In this document: one piece after another, positions 26,234 to 35,812 of the stretch
Position numbering within the stretch: the first letter of the stretch is position 1
Layout of the letters: the number at the start of each line of letters is the position of its first letter
DNA from: Leptotrichia sp. HSP-536
GTDB lineage: Bacteria; Fusobacteriota; Fusobacteriia; Fusobacteriales; Leptotrichiaceae
Reading direction: 5' to 3'
NCBI RefSeq assembly: GCF_041199985.1
Contig: NZ_CP165647.1
Location: 2,372,726-2,436,725 of the forward strand
Length of the DNA: 64,000 nt
The notes under the pieces: model-generated
What the model was told of the DNA's origin: nothing
Database searches by the model: none
Seen by the model: the letters and a program-made list of their open reading frames with translations, nothing else
Position numbers and translations under genes: made by a program

Positions 26234-26497
26234 TCAGATTCTGTAATAGCTGTCAAATCTTTCATTGTGAGAAAGTTGCATCTTGTTTCTTAAATGAACC
26301 ATATCACTTATAATTTTTTCTTCTGTATAAGTTAATTTGTCCCAATCAATTAAATTTTCTGAATCACGGGTTTTATTTATTTCCGTATTTAATTCTGTTA
26401 TTTTTTCAAGTAAAGCTTTTTTATTCCATCTTGTATTTTCATACCATTCTGTTATTTCTTTTAATTTCTTTTTGAAATATTCTATATCTAAGTTCAT
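26234..26497 (-). CDS. Small hypothetical protein
   Basis: Starting at ATG 26497 gives 87 residues (MNLDIEYFKKKLKEITEWYE...), charged and helical, possibly a short coiled coil (LEKITELNTEINKTRDSEN). The frame continues upstream to 26572, but those codons (CFYKFLATVK) look like the tail of the adjacent tnpB relic. No good SD is seen before 26497. It could be a truncated gene fused to IS debris. I do not recognise it. Confidence 0.35.
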   Translation of the reverse strand: MNLDIEYFKKKLKEITEWYENTRWNKKALLEKITELNTEINKTRDSENLIDWDKLTYTEEKIISDMVHLRNKMQLSHNERFDSYYRI

Positions 26498-26514
26498 TTT
26501 TACCGTTGCCAAAA

Positions 26515-27260
26515 ATTTATAAAAACATAATATAAAATTATAAAATCTACAAACTTTTGTTTGCTTTCCCACTCAACGAATCCGATTTTGCTATAAAGCT
26601 ATTTTCATTTTATATAATTCTTAAGAGACTTAAATTCAGATACAACGAATCCTACATATCAACACAATCTTTTAAGTGATTCTATGCTAATCTATATTTT
26701 GAAAAATTTATGCCTGTATTCAAATTTCTGCAAATTTTTGTCTCATAATGTCTATCTGTAAACTCTTTCTTTCAATTTTAAATCTTTCTTTACTCTTCCA
26801 CAGTAACTACGAATTTTGATAAAGTATAAAATCTATCTAGTAAAACAAATTCTATTGTTTTAGTTTTACATTTGTATTATATCAGACAAATACTTATTTC
26901 TAATCATTCCAGAAATATCCGAATCTTCCCTTATAGTCCCAAATTGCTTGGTTTTTACTGCAGTCGCTGTAACTTGATGAAGATGGCTATTTCCAATATT
27001 TCTTAGCCTTCTGTGAATTAATTGTATCATTTTTCAAGTTTTTCTATATTTTTAGTTTTTATATATTGGCAACTTCCTCCTTTCATAATTTTATTTTTTT
27101 CATATTTATTGCTCACTTTTCTTTGTAGTCCTTTTAATTTTTTTCTGTCTTCCTAACAGATTTAATTTTGTTAATATTTTTAAACTTCGTTCCATCAGAG
27201 CAAATAACCAGATTTTTTAACTCTAATTTCTAAGAATTTGAATAATCTTGCCAATTTTTC
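26515..27260 (-). pseudogene. Second tnpB relic (different TnpB lineage), heavily decayed
   Basis: No long frame survives, but minus-strand pieces in the right order match a TnpB: LKNLVICSDGTKFKNINKI (about 27235-27165), VRKTEKKLKGLQRKVSNKYE (about 27160-27090), LRNIGNSHLHQVTATAVKT, SDISGMIRNKYLS (RuvC-II region, Glu remnant), VKKDLKLKERVYR (zinc-finger region, about 26800-26756) and CRNLNTGINFSKY (last RuvC block, about 26730). Stops and frame changes lie between them. It is clearly dead. Confidence 0.72.
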
Positions 27261-27362
27261 TGCGAACTCTCCTATTAAATAATATTTTATTTTTTATTAG
27301 CTCGATAGTATTACATAATACTTTTATATATTCTTTAAAATCTTATTTTACTTTCCAAAATT

Positions 27363-28742
27363 TTAAAAAAATCCATTGATTTCGTGAATTTCCACCTCCT
27401 TTTCAATATATTTTCTTTCTAAGTAATCTCTTGCAACTTGTGGGAAACATGCATAAGTTAATACATCTTCATCGCATTTTGCCAAGTCTCCGATTTCGGT
27501 TTTCATCTTTTCATATTCAGCTCCCAGCAAATCAGCTGGACGTCCGTTAAACACTTCATCATCTCCAATTATAAGCTTTCTAGTTTCGTCAATAATTGGA
27601 ACTGGCGGTTTTCCATACATTCCTTTTACATAATCTCTTATTTCCTTTGGAATCATCTGGTATTTTCTACCTGTCAAAATATTTAAGACTGCCTGAGCTC
27701 CAACCATTTGACTCATTGGAGTAACTAATGGAGGGTATCCTAAGTCTTTACGTACATGTGGAATTTCACGTAAAACATCTTCATATTTATCCTCCGCCTC
27801 CTGCACTTTCAATTGAGACAGCAAGTTTGAAAGCATTCCTCCTGGTAACTGGTACTCTATAATATTTGGTTCGATTAATAGGGCTTTTGGATTTAACGTC
27901 CCATTATCAATGTATTTCTTTCTTACAGGTTTAAAATATTCAGCAACTTCCTTCAAAACCTCAAGATTTAATTCTGTATCATATTTTGAGCCTTGTAACG
28001 TTCTTACAAGCGATTCTGTAGGTGGCTGTGATGTTCCTCCACCAAATGGAGAAATAGCAGTATCTACAATGTCTACACCCGCTTCAATGGCTTTTAATGT
28101 AGTCATTCCAGCCAGCCCTGCCGTTGCGTGAGTATGTAATTCAAGAGGTACGCTCAAAATAGCCTTTAATTCAGTTACCAGCTCATAAGCCATATTTGGA
28201 AGTAAAATTCCAGACATATCCTTTATTGCTATTGAATCTGCACCCATATCCTGCATTTCAAGTGCCAGTTTTTTGTAATATTCTATTGTGTGAACAGGGC
28301 TTATTGTGTAGCAAATCGCAAGCTGGCTATGTCCACCGTATTTTTTTGTACTTTCTGAAGCTTGTCTAATATTTCTTGTATCATTCAAAGCATCAAAAAT
28401 TCTTATAATATCAATACCATTTTTTATTGAAAGTTCTACAAATTTATCTACAATATCGTCAGCATAATGTCGATATCCTAATAAATTCTGTCCCCTAAGC
28501 AGCATTTGCAATTTTGTATTCTTAGCCCTTTTTCTAATTTCTCTTAATCTTTCCCAAGGATCCTCATTCAAAAATCTGATTGCCGCATCATATGTTGCAC
28601 CGCCCCAGACTTCCATTGCGTGATATCCAGCTTTGTCCATAGTTTCAATTATTGGAAGCATTTCTGCTGTTGTCATTCTTGTTGCCATAAGTGATTGGTG
28701 TCCATCTCTTAATGATGTTTCTGTTATTTTTACTTTGCTCAT
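27363..28742 (-). CDS. Oxaloacetate decarboxylase alpha / pyruvate carboxylase subunit B, biotin domain absent
   Basis: The start is ATG 28742; GGAGG lies 7 nt upstream, whereas the in-frame ATG at 28754 overlaps that SD. The product is about 459 residues. The TIM-barrel carboxyltransferase has KITETSLRDGHQSLMATRM (metal Asp), MLLRGQNLLGYRHYADD, AIKDMSGILLP (carboxylated-Lys site) and LELHTHATAG (metal His pair). The conserved post-barrel domain follows, but there is no C-terminal biotinyl (MKM) domain, so it must work with a separate biotin carrier, as in OadA-type decarboxylases. It lies 47 bp downstream of pckA; both act at the oxaloacetate node. Confidence 0.9.
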   Translation of the reverse strand: MSKVKITETSLRDGHQSLMATRMTTAEMLPIIETMDKAGYHAMEVWGGATYDAAIRFLNEDPWERLREIRKRAKNTKLQMLLRGQNLLGYRHYADDIVDKFVELSIKNGIDIIRIFDALNDTRNIRQASESTKKYGGHSQLAICYTISPVHTIEYYKKLALEMQDMGADSIAIKDMSGILLPNMAYELVTELKAILSVPLELHTHATAGLAGMTTLKAIEAGVDIVDTAISPFGGGTSQPPTESLVRTLQGSKYDTELNLEVLKEVAEYFKPVRKKYIDNGTLNPKALLIEPNIIEYQLPGGMLSNLLSQLKVQEAEDKYEDVLREIPHVRKDLGYPPLVTPMSQMVGAQAVLNILTGRKYQMIPKEIRDYVKGMYGKPPVPIIDETRKLIIGDDEVFNGRPADLLGAEYEKMKTEIGDLAKCDEDVLTYACFPQVARDYLERKYIEKEVEIHEINGFF

Positions 28743-28789
28743 AAGATCCTCCATATTTTAATGAATATTAAGTTTTATTCTATTTTCAT

Positions 28790-30385
28790 TTATTCAAAAT
28801 TCATTGGTCCTGCATTTACAATATGTTCTGGCATATTTGGATATTTCGTTGCAAAATTTTCCCTAAACATTTTAGCCAATTTTCTTGCAGCTGCGCTATA
28901 AGCTTCTTTGTTTGCCCAAGTGTCTATTGGATTTAGTAATTCACTCGGAACATTCGGACAATACTGCGGAATTTCCACATTGAAAATTTCATCATGTTTG
29001 TATTCAACTTCATCCAAATCACCATTTAACGCTGCAGTAACCATTGCTCTTGTGTATTTTAAGTTCATACGGTTTCCCACTCCATAAGGACCGCCTGACC
29101 ATCCTGTATTTATTAGAAATACTTTTGTATTATGAAGTTCGATTTTTTTACCTAGCATTTCTGCATAAATTAAAGGATCTAATGGCATAAACGGTTCTCC
29201 AAAGCAAGTTGAGAATGTAGGCTGCGGTTCTGTAATTCCACGCTCAGTTCCAGCCAATTTAGATGTAAATCCTGTCACAAAGTGATAAATTGCCGCATCT
29301 TTAGAAAGTCTTGAAACAGGCGGTAAAACTCCGAAAGCATCTGCTGTAAGGAATATTACAACGCTTGGAATACCTCCAATTCCTGGAATCTGTGCATTTT
29401 TTATATGATTTATCGGATAACCTACTCTCGTATTTTCAGTCAAGCTCTTATCATAAAAGTCAAATTCACGATTTTTTGGATTCATTACAACATTTTCCAC
29501 TAAGCTTCCAAATTTTATTGCATTATAAATATCCGGCTCATGTTCAGGATCAAGATTTATACACTTTGCATAACATCCTCCTTCGAAATTGAAAATGCTG
29601 TGGTCAGACCATCCATGTTCATCATCGCCTATTAATTTACGATTCGGATCTGTTGAAAGAGTAGTTTTTCCAGTTCCTGAAAGCCCAAAAAATACTGCAG
29701 TTTCACCAGTTTTATGATCCATATTGGCAGAACAGTGCATAGGAAGCACATCAATCTCGGGCATAACGAAATTCATTATTGAAAATACACTTTTTTTAAT
29801 TTCTCCCGCATATTCAGTTCCGCAAATAATCCCAATTTTTGCCTCATAATCTATAATTATTGCAGCTGATGAATTTATTCCATCAATTCTGGCATTGCAT
29901 TTGAAACCAGGAGCTGCAATTATTGTAAAATCAGCCTTTCCATAATCATTTAATTCTTCTTCCGTCGGACGTATTAATAATTGATGAATAAACAAATTTT
30001 GGCTAGCACGTTCATTTATTATTCTAAATTTTTTTCTGCAGGCTGGATCTGCTCCTGCCATACCGTCAAATACGAATATTTCCCTATTTTGCAAATATGC
30101 AATTAATTTATTGTAAATAGAATCAAATTTTTCCTTTTCAATTGGCTTATTTACATTCCCCCAGGCAATTTTATTGTGAATACCTGGAGTATCAACTATA
30201 TATTTATCTTTAGGTGAACGCCCTGTATATTTTCCTGTTGTTACAACCAAAGCACCCGTACTCGATAATACCCCTTCTCCTTTCGTCAAGGCATATTCAA
30301 TGAGTTGTGCCGGTGTCAAGTTTCGATAAATTTGTGCCACGTTTACTATCCCTAGTTTTTCAAGGGCTTTCGTCAATTTTTTCAT
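28790..30385 (-). CDS. pckA: Phosphoenolpyruvate carboxykinase (ATP)
   Basis: The start is ATG 30385 (MKKLTKALEKLGI), with GGAGGA 7-8 nt upstream; the frame is open further upstream without an SD. The product is about 531 residues. Signatures: GRSPKDKYIV, the P-loop GLSGTGKTTLS near residue 235, the kinase-2-type LIGDDEHGWSD and FEGGCYAKCINL. It interconverts oxaloacetate plus ATP with PEP, CO2 and ADP. In fermenters it often runs towards oxaloacetate, making ATP. It heads an apparent two-gene unit with oadA/pycB. The upstream region is over 1.4 kb and holds two structured elements. Confidence 0.96.
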   Translation of the reverse strand: MKKLTKALEKLGIVNVAQIYRNLTPAQLIEYALTKGEGVLSSTGALVVTTGKYTGRSPKDKYIVDTPGIHNKIAWGNVNKPIEKEKFDSIYNKLIAYLQNREIFVFDGMAGADPACRKKFRIINERASQNLFIHQLLIRPTEEELNDYGKADFTIIAAPGFKCNARIDGINSSAAIIIDYEAKIGIICGTEYAGEIKKSVFSIMNFVMPEIDVLPMHCSANMDHKTGETAVFFGLSGTGKTTLSTDPNRKLIGDDEHGWSDHSIFNFEGGCYAKCINLDPEHEPDIYNAIKFGSLVENVVMNPKNREFDFYDKSLTENTRVGYPINHIKNAQIPGIGGIPSVVIFLTADAFGVLPPVSRLSKDAAIYHFVTGFTSKLAGTERGITEPQPTFSTCFGEPFMPLDPLIYAEMLGKKIELHNTKVFLINTGWSGGPYGVGNRMNLKYTRAMVTAALNGDLDEVEYKHDEIFNVEIPQYCPNVPSELLNPIDTWANKEAYSAAARKLAKMFRENFATKYPNMPEHIVNAGPMNFE

Positions 30386-30966
30386 AATACTTCCTCCGTA
30401 TTTTAAAATTAAAAAGTTAAAATAATTTTGCTCAAACAACAAGTTTACTTATTATTCAAAACTTTGATATTTAACTTAGCTGCTAAATATAAGAAAAAAT
30501 CCCCACTTTTATAGGGAAACGCAAACATTATCAATTTTTAAAACTTTAATTTTAAATATCACAATTTTGAATTTTAGGTTATGTTAAATCTAGGATATTT
30601 TTATTTTAAAATTAAATTTAAAAATGTTTTCTTTTCAAATTCTTGTTCTTTAAATTTGTACCAAAAAAGTACAATTTTATAGATAATATTTTTTAAAAAT
30701 GTATTTTAAAAGCTTATTTAACTGAACTTTTTAAACACATAATTTACAATCATTACACTATACAATTGTTTTTTAAATATTCAACATTATCTTTTCCCTA
30801 CACTAATATTATCCCACATTTTTTTTAAAAGTCAATAATATTTATAAATTTTTTATTAAAAGATTATTCTATGAAATATTAAATTTATAATAAAGAAAAT
30901 ATAAAATAAATTTTTAGTAATTTATCGTGTATAATATTCAATAAAATTAAATAATCTTAGAATTTT
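30386..30966. other. Long AT-rich region upstream of pckA
   Basis: No gene seen. The hydrophobic frame just upstream of the pckA start has no SD of its own. No clear promoter could be assigned; the region is very A/T-rich. Confidence 0.45.
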
Positions 30967-31072
30967 ATACTATTCCCCATTTAAAAAGCGAAAATTGTAT
31001 TTTAATTATTTAGCAATATTAGGCTTTTATCCATTGCTAAAAAAATTCGTTGTTTAAATGGGGTTTAGTATT
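30967..31072. repeat. 106-bp nested inverted-repeat element
   Basis: The outer arms 30967-30995 (ATACTATTCCCCATTTAAA...) and 31044-31072 (...TTTAAATGGGGTTTAGTAT) are about 28 bp and pair with few mismatches. Inside them is a second, perfect 9-bp stem TTTAGCAAT (31009-31017) / ATTGCTAAA (31033-31041). No coding potential is seen. It resembles a MITE or a structured RNA leader; no second copy is seen in the window. Confidence 0.65.
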
Positions 31073-31175
31073 ATCATTAAGTATCCATATAAGAGATTTT
31101 TATTTAGATTTTTGAAAAACTGTTTATTATTAATAAATATTTTTTCATAATTCTATGTTTTTCTTTTTTGTATAA

Positions 31176-31549
31176 GCAAGGGAAATCAATCGCCATTTCC
31201 CTTGCAACCCTGGCTCGTCTAAGCATTTTTTTGAAATAAAAACGAAACTCGCTGACGCTCAAACAGTCGTTTTCATTCCAAAAAAATCACGACATTCTGT
31301 ATTAAATTATAAAAATTATCATATTTATGTTTTTAAATTTGTAAAATATTAAATAAGCAAAATTTCATTAAAGGAAAAATAACTGTTTGAGCGTAGTTTT
31401 ACAAAGCGAGTTTTATTTTTTCTTTATAAGAAAGTTTTGCGTAAAGCGGGATAGTTCGTAGAACGTTTCGCCATTAGCCCAAGTAGCAAACAGTTAAATA
31501 TCTTAAAATAACTGTTATTGCGAAAAAGGGTATGGCGTCTGATGCCCTT
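31176..31549. repeat. Covarying-hairpin dispersed repeat, copy 3 (both ends)
   Basis: The left hairpin has GCAAGGGAAAT (31176-31186) / ATTTCCCTTGC (31195-31205), loop CAATCGCC. The right hairpin has AAGGGTAT (31526-31533) / ATGCCCTT (31542-31549), loop GGCGTCTG, with one G-U pair. The body is the copy-2 body in inverted order: GCATTTTTTTGAAAT lies near the left end, and TTTATAAGAAAGTTTTGCG with TAAAGCGGG near the right. A small hairpin AGTTC-GTA-GAACG (31452-31464) matches the copy-2 one with a compensating base-pair change. It lies between gmhB and pckA. Confidence 0.8.
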
Positions 31550-31799
31550 ATGTAAAAAAAATTCAATAAAAAATAGAAAAAACATTTATTAATCATAATA
31601 TTTATAAATAAAATTATAAAAATCTTTAAGATGGATACTTAAAAATTAGATTTGATTTTTTTAAATTGTTATAGAATTTTATTGCTATTTTTCAAATGGG
31701 TTTTAGGATTAGTAACATTACAAATAAAAATGTACCTCCAAATTCTTCAATTTTCATTGTCAAATTTTTTGGTACATCTTCTAAAATTATATTTTTTAA
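31550..31799. other. Intergenic downstream of gmhB
   Basis: A short minus-strand frame (about 31785-31697, ...MKIEEFGGTFLFVMLLIL...) has protein-like composition but no start signal. I treat it as a possible gene fragment only. Otherwise nothing is seen. Confidence 0.3.
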
Positions 31800-32363
31800 T
31801 TATTTTTTATTTTCCAAAATTTTCTCAAAATCTAAAATATCATCTGCAATAATTGGATTTAATTCAAATTTTTCTAATTTTGCCATGCTTTTTAAGCCAT
31901 AGCCCGTCTTTACAAGAATAGGTGTTATTCCCAATTTTTCAGCTGGAATTAAATCGGTTACTTTATCACCAATCATAAAGGAATTCTTAGTATCAATGTC
32001 AAACTCATTTATCGCAAGTTTAAAATTACCTGTATCTGGTTTTCGACAATTGCATTCAATTCCGTATTTTCCAGTAACGTTCGGATGATGTGGACAAAAA
32101 TAGGATTTTTCAATTTTTATTCCTTTTTTCAATAAATCCTTTTCAATAAAATTCTGTAATTTTAAATAATCCTCTTCTGTATAGTAACCTCTTGCAATTC
32201 CCGCCTGATTTGTTATAATCGCAAATTTATATCCTAAATCACGTAATTTTAAAAGCCCTTCAACTACATTTTTCTCATATTCAAAATCTTCTATTTTATA
32301 CAAATACGATTTTTCCACATTTATTACACCGTCTCTGTCCAATAGGACAAATTTATTTTTCAT
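31800..32363 (-). CDS. gmhB: D-glycero-D-manno-heptose-1,7-bisphosphate 7-phosphatase
   Basis: A 187-residue HAD-IIIA phosphatase. Motif I is FVLLDRDGVINVEKSYL, motif II IITNQAGIARGYY, and the zinc loop FCPHHPNVTGKYGIECNCRKP (Cys-x-His and Cys-x-Cys ligands) is diagnostic for GmhB. Motif IV is MIGDKVTDLIPAEKLGI. It removes the C7 phosphate in ADP-heptose synthesis, implying a heptose-containing LPS core and a diderm envelope. Histidinol phosphatase is a related alternative, but the DRDGVIN and length fit GmhB better. AAGGAA precedes the ATG. The other heptose genes are not in the window. Confidence 0.88.
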   Translation of the reverse strand: MKNKFVLLDRDGVINVEKSYLYKIEDFEYEKNVVEGLLKLRDLGYKFAIITNQAGIARGYYTEEDYLKLQNFIEKDLLKKGIKIEKSYFCPHHPNVTGKYGIECNCRKPDTGNFKLAINEFDIDTKNSFMIGDKVTDLIPAEKLGITPILVKTGYGLKSMAKLEKFELNPIIADDILDFEKILENKK

Positions 32364-32462
32364 AAAACTATATTCCTTTATATTTTTTGTATTTAAAATA
32401 TTCAGGCAACTCTATATAACTGAATATATAAATATTGCCTGAAATTTTTAATTTTTATAAAA

Positions 32463-34043
32463 TTAATTCATCACAACATCTCTAATAAAGAATTCTCCAC
32501 CAATTGAGACAAATCCAAGATTTTTAACTTTTGGATTTACTAAGTAAAGTTTTTGTTTTTGGAATAAAATTGTAACAGGCTGTTCTTCAGAAATAAGTTT
32601 TTCCATTTCCACCATTGCTGGAACCCTTACTTTTGGGTCAGCAGAGCCTTTTACAATTTTAGTTAGCTCATCATATCTTGCGTTTTTGAAATCTCCACGA
32701 TTATTTCCGTTTGCACTAGCAAATATATCTAAATATGTAATTGGATCAAGAAAATCTCCAGTCCAGTTTTGCAATGAAATTTGATAATCTCTTTTCTTAG
32801 TTCTTTCAATACGTTCTTTGCCGCTTACTACTTCCAGTTCAACATTTACACCCAAATTATTTCTTAAATTTTCCTGAATATATTCTGCAATTGCTTTTCT
32901 GCTTCCAGTATCATTTAATAAAATTTTAAGATTAGGAAGCTGTGCAAGTCCTTGTTCCTTAAGCCCTTCCGCTAGCAGCTTTTTAGCTTCTTCTACATTG
33001 AATTTAGGCTGATCAGTCGGAACTTCCTGTGCAAAATCTTTTGCAAGACCATTTAATCCAATTCCAGTTGGAACAAATGTTTTGGTAAGTTTTTCAGAGC
33101 CTTCAAGAACTTTGTTTATAAGTTCTTCCCTGTTTATTGCCATAGTCAATGCTCGTCTGATTTTTGTATTTTGAAGCGCTTTTTCACCTGTATTATACAA
33201 TAAATAATACATTCCACCATCATTTGCTTTTACAAGTTCATTTTTTCCAGCAAATTCCTTTGCCTGCTCAAACGTTACTGATGTTACATCAACTTCTTTA
33301 TTTTTAAAGGCATTAACTGCTGAATCAGTAGCAATTATTTTTAATATAACGTTTTCTGTTTTTACATTAGCAGCATCCCAGTAATTAGGATTCTTTTTGA
33401 ACTTCAATTCTGAATCGTGAATCCAGCTTTCCAGAATATAAGGTCCATTAGCGATTGTATGTTCGTCTGTAAAGTATTTATCTTTTACTTCATTATAATA
33501 TTTTTCATTTAATGGCATAAATGATTTGAATGTAACCAAATCATCAAAATATGGAGTAGGTGCTTCTAATGTTACTTCCAGAGTTTTGTCATCGATAACT
33601 TTTATTCCTACTTCCTTGTCTGAAGCTTTTTTAGCATTGTATTTTTCTCCATTTTTTATTACGAACAGCATACTTGCATTACTTCCTCCTGTATCAGGAT
33701 TTAGTCCACGTATCCATCCTGCTCTGAAGTCTTTTGCAGTAATTGGATCTCCATTAGACCATTTTATTCCATTTCTCAAATGAAATGTCCATACAAGTCC
33801 GTCTTCTGATTTTTCCCATTTTTCAGCAAGTCCTGCCACTGATTTTCCATTTTTATCTTTTCTTAAAAGTCCTTCCAGAATCAACTCATCAACAGTCCCT
33901 CCAGCAATATCAGTTGTAATTTGCGGATCAATGGAAGTTGGCTCTGAACCAATATTTAAAGAAAGTGTCTTATTATTTCCATTTTTATTTCCACACGAAA
34001 GTGCAAATAATAGTAATGTCAATATTAAAAATATTTTTTTCAT
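32463..34043 (-). CDS. Oligopeptide ABC transporter substrate-binding lipoprotein (copy 4)
   Basis: The start is ATG 34043 (MKKIFLILTLLLFALSCG), with GGAGG 9 nt upstream; an ATG at 34082 lacks an SD. The product is about 526 residues: a lipoprotein signal with lipobox ALSC, then the family 5 (OppA/DppA) solute-binding fold with EPTSIDPQITTDIAGGTVD, WTFHLRNGIKWSNGDPIT and FKKNPNYWDAANV. It presents peptides to the OppBCDF permease. It is the last gene of the opp cluster. It is closest by eye to copy 3; both share the ending FVSIGGEFF/FTPIGGEFY. Confidence 0.92.
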   Translation of the reverse strand: MKKIFLILTLLLFALSCGNKNGNNKTLSLNIGSEPTSIDPQITTDIAGGTVDELILEGLLRKDKNGKSVAGLAEKWEKSEDGLVWTFHLRNGIKWSNGDPITAKDFRAGWIRGLNPDTGGSNASMLFVIKNGEKYNAKKASDKEVGIKVIDDKTLEVTLEAPTPYFDDLVTFKSFMPLNEKYYNEVKDKYFTDEHTIANGPYILESWIHDSELKFKKNPNYWDAANVKTENVILKIIATDSAVNAFKNKEVDVTSVTFEQAKEFAGKNELVKANDGGMYYLLYNTGEKALQNTKIRRALTMAINREELINKVLEGSEKLTKTFVPTGIGLNGLAKDFAQEVPTDQPKFNVEEAKKLLAEGLKEQGLAQLPNLKILLNDTGSRKAIAEYIQENLRNNLGVNVELEVVSGKERIERTKKRDYQISLQNWTGDFLDPITYLDIFASANGNNRGDFKNARYDELTKIVKGSADPKVRVPAMVEMEKLISEEQPVTILFQKQKLYLVNPKVKNLGFVSIGGEFFIRDVVMN

Positions 34044-34114
34044 TAATGATTTCCTCCTCATTTTAAAAAAGTTATCAATCAAAAGAGAATAAAGTCCCCC
34101 CTATTATTAAGATA

Positions 34115-35704
34115 TTATTTTAATGAAAGGCTTCCAAAATAGAATTCTCCACCGATTGGAGTAAATCCAATTCCATTTACCTTTTTATCAACTAGATATT
34201 GTTTTTCTCTGTGGAAAAGTACACCAACTGGTACATCTTCCGCAATTATTTTTTCAATTTGTACAAGGGCAGGAATTCTTGCATTTTGATCAGCTGTACT
34301 TCTTACAGTTTTAACTAATGCATCATATTGAGGATTTTTGTATGATCCGTGATTATTTCCACCTGTTGATTCAAATAAATCAAGGTATGTAATTGCATCA
34401 GGATAATCTCCAGACCAGCCAGCAAACACTAAGTCAAAGTTTTTTTGGCTCATTCTTGAAAATCTTTCTTGTGCAGTCATTGCTTCTAGCGCTATTTCAA
34501 TTCCTAAATTTTTTCTTAACTGTTCCTGAATATATTCTGCAATAACTTTGTTATTTCCACTTTCATTCAATAACATAGATATATTAGGGAATTTAGCTTG
34601 TCCAGTTTCCTTTAGTCCTTCTTCAAGTAATTTTTTTGCTTCCTGAGGATTATATGCAAGAATTGAAGTTGGAACACCTTCTGTAAAGTCTTTATCGTTA
34701 AGCCCTTTTATTCCAATTCCTTTTGGAACAAATGTCTTTGCTGCTGTTCCATATCCATTTAATACATTTTTTACCAGTCCTTCTCTGTCAATTGCCATAA
34801 GAAGAGCCTTTCTAACTTTCAAGTTTGCCAATGTCTTGTTATTAAAGTTAAATAGCAGATACCATACTGAACCGTCATTTTTAGAAACCATTTTTGGATT
34901 GTCCTTGAATTCTTTTGCCTGTTCAGATGTAATGGCAGTTACATCTACTTCCTTGTTATTAAACGCATTTAATGCAGAATTGTTATCAGGAATTATTTTA
35001 TATACAATATTTTCAACAGCTACATTGTTATTATCCCAGTAGTTAGGATTTTTTTTGAACACTATTTCTGATCCATGTGTCCAGCTTTCCATAGTGTATG
35101 CTCCCGAAGATATAGTTTTATCAGCTTCTGTAAAATATTTATCTCCTGTTTCACTAAAGAATTTTTGATTTAGAGGCGCATATGTCTTAAATGCCACTAA
35201 GCTGTCAAAATATGGAACTGGAGCTTCCAATGTTACTTCCAGAGTTTTATCATCAATAACTTTTATTCCAACTTGTTCAGCACTTCCTTTTTTCTTGTTG
35301 TAATTTTCAGCATTTTTTATTGCATAAAGCATATAAGCATATTCTGAGGCTGTTTCAGGCTTTAATGCACGTAGCCATCCATTTTTGAAGTCTTGAGCAG
35401 TAATTGGATCTCCATTGCTCCATTTTATTCCATCTCTTAAATGAAATGTCCATTTCAGCCCATCAGCCGATTTATCCCATTTTTCAGCAAGTCCCGGCAC
35501 AAATGTCCCGTCCTTACCTTTTTTTGTCAATCCTTCCGTTATAAGTTCATCAACTGTTCCACCTAGAACATCTGTTGATAATTGCGGATCAACAGATTTT
35601 GGCTCATCCGACAAGTTTAACGTAAATGTCTTGCTGCTTCCTCCACCTTTTCCGCAAGACATAACGAAAACTAACATCATCAATAAAAATAACATCTTTT
35701 TCAT
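34115..35704 (-). CDS. Oligopeptide ABC transporter substrate-binding lipoprotein (copy 3)
   Basis: A 529-residue OppA-type protein. The lipoprotein signal is KKMLFLLMMLVFVMSCGKGGG. Core blocks are EPKSVDPQLSTDVLGGTVD, KWTFHLRDGIKWSNGDPIT and FKKNPNYWDNNNV. GAGGGAG precedes the ATG. It is 70 bp upstream of copy 4. Differences from the others cluster in the peptide-pocket half (residues 250-450), which suggests different peptide preferences after tandem duplication. Confidence 0.92.
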   Translation of the reverse strand: MKKMLFLLMMLVFVMSCGKGGGSSKTFTLNLSDEPKSVDPQLSTDVLGGTVDELITEGLTKKGKDGTFVPGLAEKWDKSADGLKWTFHLRDGIKWSNGDPITAQDFKNGWLRALKPETASEYAYMLYAIKNAENYNKKKGSAEQVGIKVIDDKTLEVTLEAPVPYFDSLVAFKTYAPLNQKFFSETGDKYFTEADKTISSGAYTMESWTHGSEIVFKKNPNYWDNNNVAVENIVYKIIPDNNSALNAFNNKEVDVTAITSEQAKEFKDNPKMVSKNDGSVWYLLFNFNNKTLANLKVRKALLMAIDREGLVKNVLNGYGTAAKTFVPKGIGIKGLNDKDFTEGVPTSILAYNPQEAKKLLEEGLKETGQAKFPNISMLLNESGNNKVIAEYIQEQLRKNLGIEIALEAMTAQERFSRMSQKNFDLVFAGWSGDYPDAITYLDLFESTGGNNHGSYKNPQYDALVKTVRSTADQNARIPALVQIEKIIAEDVPVGVLFHREKQYLVDKKVNGIGFTPIGGEFYFGSLSLK

Positions 35705-35812
35705 GAAAATTCTCCCTCTATATTATATTTTTTTTACAAACAAAATTATTATAAGCAAGTTTAGAAACATACATTTAAATAATATCCTAAACTTGCGTTT
35801 ATCTTTAATTAA

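Noticed and set aside
31697..31785. Short minus-strand frame (…MKIEEFGGTFLFVMLL…)
   Set aside because: Protein-like but with no SD or start and only about 20-30 codons; possibly a gene fragment, too weak to call.
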